DNA of 21,166 nt from Candidatus Nomurabacteria bacterium (GTDB lineage: Bacteria > Patescibacteriota > Minisyncoccia > Phycocordibacterales > UBA9973), in contig CALRFB010000007.1 of the NCBI GenBank assembly GCA_943356455.1, forward strand, positions 1 through 21,166. The letters are read 5' to 3'. Positions 12,849 through 19,104 of the stretch are shown one piece after another; within the stretch, counting starts at the first letter, position 1; each line of letters begins with the position of its first letter. The notes beneath the pieces are model-generated. The model was not told where the DNA came from and did not search any database. It was given only the letters and a program-made list of their open reading frames with translations. A program made the translations under genes and the position numbers.

Positions 12849-14831
12849 CTAGTCGATTGTTTGGTTGAAATCTTCTGAGGTAAGCGCGTATATTAAGTTT
12901 GCGGCTTCATTTGCTAGATCAAGACTCACTGTATTTTTTGGATCACTTACTGTAGAGGTTATCGTTCGACTTTGCACATCCCCGTTTTGGTTCAATGTAA
13001 ATGTCATAAGTGCACCTTTGCCGAGAAGGCTGGAATTGTTCATGCCTTCGGTTGTCAGAAAGTTACCAGCTGAATATGCGATAGTTTTAGCCTTGTAAGT
13101 TTCAATACCTCGGACAACGTGGGGGCCTGAGCCGAGTACAAGATCGGCACCTGCATCTACGGCTGAATGAGCAAATGCATATTCATTACCTCGGTTTTCA
13201 CCAATGTATATTTCATTTGATTTTATAACGTGAGTTTTTTCGATTCCTTCGGCGCCTCCATGGAAGAGCACAACAACAATGCTGTATTTTGCTGCGGCTG
13301 CCCTAACAGTTTCAGTTACGGTTGCTGTGTCCTGCATGTTCGCAGTCCATGCGTTGTGACCAAACGATAGAAAAGCAACATCGATACCGTTTTTGGTTAT
13401 GACTGTCGGTGTTGGATTTTTAGGTCCAGAAAAAGCAATATGATGTTGCGTAAGAATGTTTTGTGTAATTGCGAGACCGCTTTCTCCATTGTCGAGTGCG
13501 TGGTTGTTTGCAATATTGAGAATATCGAAACCAGATGCAGATAGTGTTTGTGCAAATAGTTCGCTACCGATAAATGAGTAGCAATGTGCTTCACCTTCAC
13601 CACACTTAGAAATAGTTTTACTGCCAAGCGCACCTTCGAGGTTACCCGCCATGATATCAGGTTGTTGAAGAGCGGGAAGAATAGTTTCATCAAATAGTGG
13701 GGCTGTTTGTGAAGGGGGAATATCACCAACCCAGCCGATAGTAACTGATGCAGAGATGTCGCTCGTTTTGGGTTTCGGATATTTTTCTGTAATGGACGCT
13801 ATCGCATAGTTTTTATCGAGATGATGTATGTACTCAGTTGTATTTGAAATGGTGCCGTCTTTTGTGACAGTGGTACGAACGACGAGACCTTGCATTGTTT
13901 CTTTGGAGAAGTATTGATCAAAAATAAAGTTACCAAGTGAATAGATAATAAGTTTATTTTTATATGTTTCGATGTCTTGCGCGACGTGAGGGTGACCACC
14001 TGCGACAATGTCTGCGCCAGCGTCTATCGCAGTATGAGCTAGTGTAGCTTGTCGATCAGTATGAGGCTTGTATTCGACACCCCAATGAAAAGCAACAACA
14101 AGCACATCGACTTTAGTTTTTGCTGAAGAAACAAGTTCAGAAAAATGAGGATCACTTGCTAGCAGTATGCCGGCACTACTATCAGGAGTAGGGTTGCCCG
14201 CTGTGTCATTGTCACCTTTCGCCGGAAGCCAGTTTGGGCCGACGTCGGTGAAGGCCAAGTAGCCGACTTTGATACCGTTTTTTTCGATGATTGTTGGGGA
14301 CGCGGCCGCGGCATGGTTCGTGCCTGCGCCCGCGAACGGCAACGCGGCCGCGTTCAAATTTGCCATAGTATCAACAAAAGCTGCTTTGCTGTAATCGCCA
14401 ACATGGTTGTTGGCAAAACCGACAATATCTATGCCAGCATTTTTTATGATTGGTATAACAGCCGGATCCATTTCAAACGAATACATACTTCCGACTTTGT
14501 GCCCCTTTGTTGAAACCGGGCCTTCCAAATTTATAAAAGTAATATCGTCTTGGTGTAAGAAGTCGGTAGTACCAACAAAAAGTTTACTGTAGTCTCCAGC
14601 AAAGTTTTTTTGAACACTACGGAGCACCCCACGATCAAGCATGATATCGCCACCAAATGTTAGGGTTACAGTCGGTTCGGGTACTGGTTGAGTAAAAAGT
14701 GAATGTACTGCAGCGGGGACATACGTGACCACACTCATATACGATATTTTTTTATAGAGTGAGACAGCACCAACAACCACAACTACTGTGGCCGCAAGAG
14801 AAATAAAAATACTACCAAATTTTTTATACAT
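12849..14831 (-). CDS. Double CapA-domain protein
   Basis: 660 aa with two CapA/PgsA-type metallophosphatase-like domains in tandem behind one N-terminal membrane helix (about 7-25). Domain 1 (54-345): GGDIML at 60-65, NLEGP at 101-105, NNH at 141-143, FHWG at 248-251, GGHPH at 278-282, YSLGNF at 297-302. Domain 2 (362-625): GDI at 369-371, NLEG at 397-400, NNH at 442-444, FHGG at 523-526, GSGPH at 567-571 (first His missing), YSAGNF at 586-591. CapA proteins are linked to poly-gamma-glutamate or capsule assembly, but no PgsB/PgsC partner is visible, so the polymer is unknown. The ATG lies 3 nt after the rnr stop codon, so the two share an mRNA. A GC-rich patch codes for Ala-rich residues near 157-178. 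Stop is TAG. Confidence 0.9.
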   Translation of the reverse strand: MYKKFGSIFISLAATVVVVVGAVSLYKKISYMSVVTYVPAAVHSLFTQPVPEPTVTLTFGGDIMLDRGVLRSVQKNFAGDYSKLFVGTTDFLHQDDITFINLEGPVSTKGHKVGSMYSFEMDPAVIPIIKNAGIDIVGFANNHVGDYSKAAFVDTMANLNAAALPFAGAGTNHAAAASPTIIEKNGIKVGYLAFTDVGPNWLPAKGDNDTAGNPTPDSSAGILLASDPHFSELVSSAKTKVDVLVVAFHWGVEYKPHTDRQATLAHTAIDAGADIVAGGHPHVAQDIETYKNKLIIYSLGNFIFDQYFSKETMQGLVVRTTVTKDGTISNTTEYIHHLDKNYAIASITEKYPKPKTSDISASVTIGWVGDIPPSQTAPLFDETILPALQQPDIMAGNLEGALGSKTISKCGEGEAHCYSFIGSELFAQTLSASGFDILNIANNHALDNGESGLAITQNILTQHHIAFSGPKNPTPTVITKNGIDVAFLSFGHNAWTANMQDTATVTETVRAAAAKYSIVVVLFHGGAEGIEKTHVIKSNEIYIGENRGNEYAFAHSAVDAGADLVLGSGPHVVRGIETYKAKTIAYSAGNFLTTEGMNNSSLLGKGALMTFTLNQNGDVQSRTITSTVSDPKNTVSLDLANEAANLIYALTSEDFNQTID

Positions 14832-14834
14832 ATA

Positions 14835-16853
14835 TTACGCCAGGCTGAAATCGATTTCGCGTTTGTCAGGACGTACATCAACAACCTTCACCTTTACTTT
14901 ATCACCCAAATTGAATACGAGGCCAGTTGTCGCACCAGTAACTTTATAATTTTTTTTATCAAATACAAATTTTTCTTGGTAGTGATCTTTAAATCGTACA
15001 AATCCTTCGGAGTAACTTTCGTCGTCGCGGATAAAGAGGCCACGATCGTTGAGCCCAGTTATGGTGCCATCAAGCACGGCGCCGATTTTATCTTTCATGT
15101 AGAGCGTTTGATAGTATTTGTCGGAAGCTCGCTCAGCTTCTTGAGCATCAACTTCGCGCATCGAAGAGTGAGCCGCAATGTCGCGAAACGATTTCTTTTC
15201 TTTGGCAGTAATATGGTGATGTTCGGTGACCTCAGCAATCAAGCGATGAATCACTACGTCTGGATAGCGGCGAATTGGGGAAGTGAAATGTGTATAGTAG
15301 TCGAGTGCCAACCCAAAATGACCCTTATTTTCCTGAGAGTAAATAGCTTTTTGCTGACTACGAATAATGACGCTTTGCATAATTTCGCGTACATTTTCGT
15401 CATCGGTTTCGTTGATAGCTTTCGCCAACATATACGAAGGCACAACACCTTTTTTAAGTGGTGTATCATGACCAAGACTTTTCATAAACGCCGACAGGTC
15501 TTCCATTTTTTCCAATGTAGGTTTGTCGTGAATACGGTAGAGCATCGCACCATCGAGTTCCTCGGCTTTATTTTCACCGAGTTCGTGGGCGACGAGTGAA
15601 TTGGCAAGCAACATAAACTCTTCGACGAGTTTATGCGCATCATTGCGAACTTTGCGTTCGATGCCGATTGGAAAACCAAAATCATCGAGTTTGAATTTTA
15701 TTTCATCACTTTCAAGCGAAAGAGCACCGTCCTGAATACGTTGGTTGCGTAATATTTTTGCGATTGTATTGAATGTGCGGACTTCGTTTTCATGAACACC
15801 TCCATTTTCTAAAACAGCAAATGCTTCTTCGTAGGTAAAGCGCTTAACAGAATGTATAACAGTGCGTCCAAACCACGTTGCTACAACACGATGCTGTGCA
15901 TCAAATTCAACGATACAACTCATGGCACATTTATCTGTAGCTGGAGTTAGGGAACAAAGATCATTTGATAATACTTCAGGGAGCATTGGTATTGTGCGAT
16001 CAACCAAGTATACAGACGTCGCACGTTCACGAGCTTCAGTGTCGAGTGCAGAGCCTGGTGTTACAAAATACGAAACGTCGGCAATGTGTATACCGATTTC
16101 TGTATTGCCATTTGGAAGTTGGCGAAGCGAAAGTGCATCATCAAAGTCTTTGGCATCTTTCGGATCGATCGTGCACGTAAAAATACCACGCATGTCGCGA
16201 CGAGCTTTTTCAGTTTGTTCGATTTTAAAATCAGCACGGATTTTTTGTGCTTCAGCCTCAACTTCTTTTGGAAAGTGTCCGTCGAAACCGCGTTCGAGTG
16301 CAAATACTTTTTCCTCTGTATCAGGCTCACCTTTTTTCCCTGCGATTTTTATTACCCGACCTTCTGGAAGTTTCTCTACGGGAATTGTATGTACGGCATT
16401 TACAATGACGCCTTCTTTTGGCCAGGTGGTTATCGCCACGAGTACAACAGTTTCATCGGGAGTAACATTGCTTGGTGACGCACCTGCCTCCCATTCCGTC
16501 ACACGGATTTTTGTATATAATCGATGATCAATACCAGTCAGGATCCATTCATTTTTTTTTGAGTCATGGTTTAAAAGACCGGCATGTGCAACTTTTGAAC
16601 GACGAATGACTTTTTCAATTTCACCGATCAGACTGTCGGGGTATCGCGAAGGACCTTTGATGCGGGCAACAACGGTGTCGCCATGTAATCCAGTTTTGAG
16701 TTTACTTGCATCGATTTCAATCGATTTTTCAATTTCTTTTGATCGAACAACGCCACTACCACGTGCTGTAATGACTAAAATGCCCTCAACATGAGTAGGG
16801 TAGTTTCCTGTCTTTTTTTTGGGAGCAACCTGAGTGCTCGGCTTTTTTTGCAT
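14835..16853 (-). CDS. rnr: Ribonuclease R (RNB family exoribonuclease)
   Basis: 672 aa, shorter than the ~800 aa of E. coli RNase R. It degrades structured RNA from the 3' end. Order: Lys-rich start (1-15), cold-shock/OB domains (about 20-160), RNB catalytic domain (about 220-550) and C-terminal S1 domain (about 583-671). The catalytic loop is DPKDAKDFDDA at 230-240, where D230, D236, D238 and D239 match the four metal-binding Asp of E. coli. Further signatures are IHIADVSYFV, THFTSPIRRYPDVVIHRL and the S1 stretch LNDRGLFIRDD. The N-terminal helix-turn-helix and the basic C-terminal tail of the enteric enzyme are absent. It is followed by the CapA gene after 3 nt. The promoter sits at the start codon. 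Stop is TAA. Confidence 0.93.
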   Translation of the reverse strand: MQKKPSTQVAPKKKTGNYPTHVEGILVITARGSGVVRSKEIEKSIEIDASKLKTGLHGDTVVARIKGPSRYPDSLIGEIEKVIRRSKVAHAGLLNHDSKKNEWILTGIDHRLYTKIRVTEWEAGASPSNVTPDETVVLVAITTWPKEGVIVNAVHTIPVEKLPEGRVIKIAGKKGEPDTEEKVFALERGFDGHFPKEVEAEAQKIRADFKIEQTEKARRDMRGIFTCTIDPKDAKDFDDALSLRQLPNGNTEIGIHIADVSYFVTPGSALDTEARERATSVYLVDRTIPMLPEVLSNDLCSLTPATDKCAMSCIVEFDAQHRVVATWFGRTVIHSVKRFTYEEAFAVLENGGVHENEVRTFNTIAKILRNQRIQDGALSLESDEIKFKLDDFGFPIGIERKVRNDAHKLVEEFMLLANSLVAHELGENKAEELDGAMLYRIHDKPTLEKMEDLSAFMKSLGHDTPLKKGVVPSYMLAKAINETDDENVREIMQSVIIRSQQKAIYSQENKGHFGLALDYYTHFTSPIRRYPDVVIHRLIAEVTEHHHITAKEKKSFRDIAAHSSMREVDAQEAERASDKYYQTLYMKDKIGAVLDGTITGLNDRGLFIRDDESYSEGFVRFKDHYQEKFVFDKKNYKVTGATTGLVFNLGDKVKVKVVDVRPDKREIDFSLA

Positions 16854-16859
16854 GGGGTA

Positions 16860-16888
16860 ATACTAGCATAAAATATTGACATGAGCAA
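16860..16888 (-). promoter_or_regulatory. Promoter of rnr, leaderless
   Basis: On the minus strand: TTGCTC (16888-16883), 17-nt spacer ending in TGC, TAGTAT (16865-16860), then exactly 6 nt to the ATG at 16853. It is interleaved with the plus-strand promoter at 16876-16903. Confidence 0.6.
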
Positions 16889-16903
16889 GAAAAAATGTAT
16901 AAT
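16876..16903 (+). promoter_or_regulatory. Consensus sigma-70 promoter
   Basis: Perfect TTGACA (16876-16881), 16-nt spacer, perfect TATAAT (16898-16903). It drives the 97-aa membrane protein with a leader of about 17 nt and should be strong. Confidence 0.8.
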
Positions 16904-16926
16904 TTTGATAACCAAAAACTCGTTCC

Positions 16927-17220
16927 ATGAAAAATCAGACTTCTCCCGTTTCTCCGCCAAACCCGTTTAGTAGTAAAGCCAATCCGACACTGATAGCAAT
17001 ACTTTTATTTGGTTATATAAGTGCTGGTGGCATGATGTTGCCACTTATATTTACAACTGTAGTAAAAAATTCCAACCAAACTATTACACTCCACGCCGAC
17101 TTCTGGAAGCCAGTTATGTTTACATTTGGATCTTTTTTATATATGTTCCTAACTATCGTCGTTATTGTCTATATTTTTTTATGGGCCATACTAGCGCTAT
17201 ATACACATGCAACAGAGTAA
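16927..17220 (+). CDS. Two-helix small membrane protein (97 aa)
   Basis: The N-terminus is Pro/Ser-rich and soluble (MKNQTSPVSPPNPFSSKANP). Hydrophobic helices lie at about 21-46 and 65-92, joined by a short loop with DFWKP. No charged catalytic residues or known motif. Despite its small size it has one of the best promoters in the window and its own terminator 17 nt after the stop, so it is a highly expressed single gene. I do not recognise the family. Stop is TAA. Confidence 0.7.
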   Translation: MKNQTSPVSPPNPFSSKANPTLIAILLFGYISAGGMMLPLIFTTVVKNSNQTITLHADFWKPVMFTFGSFLYMFLTIVVIVYIFLWAILALYTHATE

Positions 17221-17236
17221 AACTGCCCAAAAATTC

Positions 17237-17263
17237 AAAACCGCTCTCCTGGGCGGTTTTTTT
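17237..17263 (+). terminator. Rho-independent terminator
   Basis: AAAACCGC (17237-17244) pairs with GCGGTTTT (17253-17260) around an 8-nt loop, ending in seven T. It separates the 97-aa gene from rpsP. Confidence 0.88.
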
Positions 17264-17294
17264 ACTACCATTTGCCAAATTTGTCCCCATCTGT

Positions 17295-17303
17295 TAATAT
17301 AAG
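17295..17303 (+). promoter_or_regulatory. Likely -10 region of rpsP
   Basis: TAATAT (17295-17300) ends 7 nt before the ATG at 17308; the overlapping TATAAG (17298-17303) would be only 4 nt away. The first reading predicts a leaderless mRNA. Confidence 0.4.
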
Positions 17304-17307
17304 CGCC

Positions 17308-17613
17308 ATGTTAAAGATCAGATTGCAACGAATCGGCCGCAAGAACCAGGCGCATTTCCGCGTCATTTTGACCGATCACAAGAACGCCGCTAAAACCGGT
17401 AAGTTCATCAAGGTTCTCGGTTCGTACAACCCACACTCGAGCGAATTTATCGTTGACGCAGAAGAGATCAAAAACCGCATCAAAACTGGTGCCCAGCTCT
17501 CAGATACTGTCCACAATTTCCTCGTTAAGCAAGGTGTCATCGAAGGCAAAAAGAAAAATGTGTTGCCGCTGAAGACTACCACAAAGAAGCGCAAAGAACT
17601 CAAGGCTGCATAG
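17308..17613 (+). CDS. rpsP: Ribosomal protein bS16
   Basis: 101 aa. The start MLKIRLQRIGRKNQAHFRVI is the classic S16 N-terminus, followed by KFIKVLGSYNPHSSEF and the helix EIKNRIKTGAQLSDTVHNFL. A short Lys-rich extension (KKNVLPLKTTTKKRKELKAA) ends the protein. It is a small-subunit assembly protein. An in-frame extension to 17272 is rejected because it adds 12 residues foreign to the family and lies upstream of the -10 box. It is the first gene of the common rpsP-khpA-(rimM)-trmD order. Stop is TAG. Confidence 0.94.
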   Translation: MLKIRLQRIGRKNQAHFRVILTDHKNAAKTGKFIKVLGSYNPHSSEFIVDAEEIKNRIKTGAQLSDTVHNFLVKQGVIEGKKKNVLPLKTTTKKRKELKAA

Positions 17614-17641
17614 TCTTTTGTTTTTCAACAAGAAAATTCAC

Positions 17642-17668
17642 CCAAATGGTATACACATTTGGTATACT
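17642..17668 (+). promoter_or_regulatory. Promoter of khpA overlapped by an inverted repeat
   Basis: TATACT (17663-17668) preceded by TGG is an extended -10; no -35 is clear. Directly upstream a perfect inverted repeat, CCAAATG (17642-17648) and CATTTGG (17656-17662), abuts the -10, and GGTATAC occurs twice, 13 nt apart. Predicted leader about 43 nt. Confidence 0.45.
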
Positions 17669-17718
17669 TTATTTAGCAGTCAATCGAAACTGCCGCTTAC
17701 CAGCAATTCGAATAATCT

Positions 17719-18042
17719 ATGATGTCAGACCAAGAATTTCTGCAGTACGTCGTCACTGCACTCGTCGATACTCCAGCAGACGTGAAAATTAGCCGCAATG
17801 TTGATGAAATGGGAGTCCTTCTTACGCTTACTGTAAATCGCGAAGACATGGGCAAAATCATCGGTCGCGATGGACATACAGCCAAAGCCATCCGAACACT
17901 TCTCCGTGTTATTGGTATGAAAAACAATGCCCGTGTTAATCTCAAAATTAACGAACCAGAAGGAGGTTCAAACGAGCGTGCTCCAAAACCAACACAGGCT
18001 TCCTCTGTTGACGCTGCCATGGAAGATCTCAAAGGAATCTAA
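17719..18042 (+). CDS. khpA: KH-domain RNA-binding protein KhpA
   Basis: 107 aa; the KhpA/YlqC family is usually about 75-85 aa. The single KH domain covers about residues 5-78, with the loop GKIIGRDGHTAKAI at 45-58; GRDG (49-52) is the GxxG RNA-contacting loop. A Pro/Ser-rich tail of about 28 residues follows. In Firmicutes KhpA pairs with KhpB/Jag and affects cell division and small RNAs; the same role here is inference. Two Met codons start the frame (17719 and 17722), and either could be used. It lies between rpsP and trmD, with its own promoter and a terminator after the TAA stop. Confidence 0.9.
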   Translation: MMSDQEFLQYVVTALVDTPADVKISRNVDEMGVLLTLTVNREDMGKIIGRDGHTAKAIRTLLRVIGMKNNARVNLKINEPEGGSNERAPKPTQASSVDAAMEDLKGI

Positions 18043-18046
18043 CTAT

Positions 18047-18075
18047 AAAAATCACCCATAGCTGGGTGATTTTTT
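18047..18075 (+). terminator. Rho-independent terminator
   Basis: AAAAATCACCC (18047-18057) pairs with GGGTGATTTTT (18064-18074) around ATAGCT. It lies between khpA and trmD, so trmD needs its own promoter or read-through. TAAAGT (18112-18117), 9 nt before the trmD ATG, is a candidate -10. Confidence 0.85.
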
Positions 18076-18126
18076 ATATTTTGATTTATTTGCAATTATC
18101 TCTAAAAAAGATAAAGTACATTTGTA

Positions 18127-18834
18127 ATGCATTTTCATGTCATAACCATTTTCCCAACAATGTTTGATTCGTACCTCAGCGAGTCTATTTTGGCACGTGC
18201 CCTAAAAGAAAAGAAAATCAAAGTCAGTTTGTATGATCCTCGTCAGTATGTAACCGGAAAGTATAAAAAAGTTTGGCCCGACGGCAATGTTTCTCGAATT
18301 GTCGATGACCGCCCATACGGCGGAGGCCCCGGTATGATTTTGCGTGCTGAACCTGTACTCAAGGCTCTTGAAGTTGCACTCAAAAAAATAGAAAAATCGG
18401 GAAGTGGAAAAGTGAAAATTATTCATTTCTCGCCATCCGGTAAAAAATTTGATACAGCATTTGCCAAAACGACAGCAAAAAAATATACAGATATAGTCAT
18501 GCTCGCTGGCCGTTATGAAGGAATCGACGCGCGTGTTGTCAAAATTGCCAAAACTTTTGTCGGTGCCGCCAATTTTTCTGATATTTCAATCGGAAACTAT
18601 GTGCTCACTGGCGGCGAATTACCCGCCATGGTTTTGATCGACTCGATTTCTCGACAAATTGACGGCGTACTTGGGACATACGAATCCCTAGAAGAAGAAC
18701 GCATTTCTGCGAGTGAATTTTATACTCGTCCCGAGATTTTAGAATGGAAAGGCAAAAAACACAAAGTTCCTGCTGTCCTACTTTCTGGTAATCATAAAGA
18801 CATAGAGGATTGGAAATTGTCTAAAAAGGCGTAG
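18127..18834 (+). CDS. trmD: tRNA (guanine-37-N1)-methyltransferase TrmD
   Basis: 235 aa, slightly short for the family (about 240-255). It methylates G37 next to the anticodon, using S-adenosylmethionine bound in a trefoil knot. Motifs: ITIFPTMFDSYLSESILARA at the start, DDRPYGGGPGM at 60-70, AGRYEGIDARV at 127-137, SIGNYVLTGGELPAM at 154-168, IDSISRQIDGVLG at 171-183 and FYTRPE at 198-203. The loop TYESLEEERISASE replaces the usual E-x-S-x-x-x-D-S loop, so the catalytic Asp (Asp169 in E. coli) appears to be Glu191. SIGDY reads SIGNY. The C-terminal helical domain is reduced. rimM, normally just upstream, is absent. Stop is TAG. Confidence 0.93.
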   Translation: MHFHVITIFPTMFDSYLSESILARALKEKKIKVSLYDPRQYVTGKYKKVWPDGNVSRIVDDRPYGGGPGMILRAEPVLKALEVALKKIEKSGSGKVKIIHFSPSGKKFDTAFAKTTAKKYTDIVMLAGRYEGIDARVVKIAKTFVGAANFSDISIGNYVLTGGELPAMVLIDSISRQIDGVLGTYESLEEERISASEFYTRPEILEWKGKKHKVPAVLLSGNHKDIEDWKLSKKA

Positions 18835-18892
18835 ATTTCTGTACCCTCAGTAGCCCTTACTTATGTAGCCATATCTGTGCACATTATGCCTC

Positions 18893-18921
18893 TTTACATA
18901 TTTCCATTCCCGCTATATACT
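18893..18921 (+). promoter_or_regulatory. Promoter of rpoB
   Basis: TTTACA (18893-18898), 17-nt spacer, TATACT (18916-18921). Transcription would begin near 18928, leaving a leader of about 177 nt. Confidence 0.7.
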
Positions 18922-18927
18922 GTTGGC

Positions 18928-19104
18928 CTGATTGACGATTGTGTTATGGGGGCCTCAATCGACCAACTTCACTTCGGTGAAGAATTACCAGCTCATACCA
19001 AGGGAGAGGTATTGTGCATATATTAATATTAGAAAGGAAGTAAACGAGAAATCGGGTGACTGTTTTGTGGTCGCCATTTTTGTCGTTAACTTTTGCGTTT
19101 TTAC
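18928..19104 (+). promoter_or_regulatory. Structured rpoB leader with possible attenuator
   Basis: Elements in order: CGATTG/CAATCG, which can pair around a 14-nt loop; CTTCAC-TTCG-GTGAAG, a perfect hairpin with a stable UUCG tetraloop; a purine-rich AAGGGAGAGG; AAAGGAAG; and GGTGAC (19055-19060) pairing with GTCGCC (19070-19075, one G-U) followed by ATTTTTG, like a weak terminator. It is unusually long for this window, where most leaders are absent. No known riboswitch or L10 leader was recognised. Confidence 0.45.
18946..19026 (+). CDS. Possible 26-aa leader peptide upstream of rpoB
   Basis: ATG-to-TAA ORF starting MGASIDQLHFGEELP and ending in LCIY, beginning about 18 nt after the predicted transcription start and spanning the UUCG hairpin. 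No Shine-Dalgarno sequence precedes it. It could be a chance ORF; it is listed because its place between a strong promoter and a terminator-like hairpin is that of an attenuation peptide. Confidence 0.2.
   Translation: MGASIDQLHFGEELPAHTKGEVLCIY

Noticed and set aside
57..18834. UGA read as glycine, as in Absconditabacteria or Gracilibacteria
   Set aside because: No in-frame TGA occurs in any of the recognised genes, so there is no sign of reassignment, only avoidance.
18928..19104. L10-type ribosomal protein leader or known riboswitch
   Set aside because: No rplJ/rplL follows, and I could not match the arms to the conserved L10-binding core or to any riboswitch class I know.
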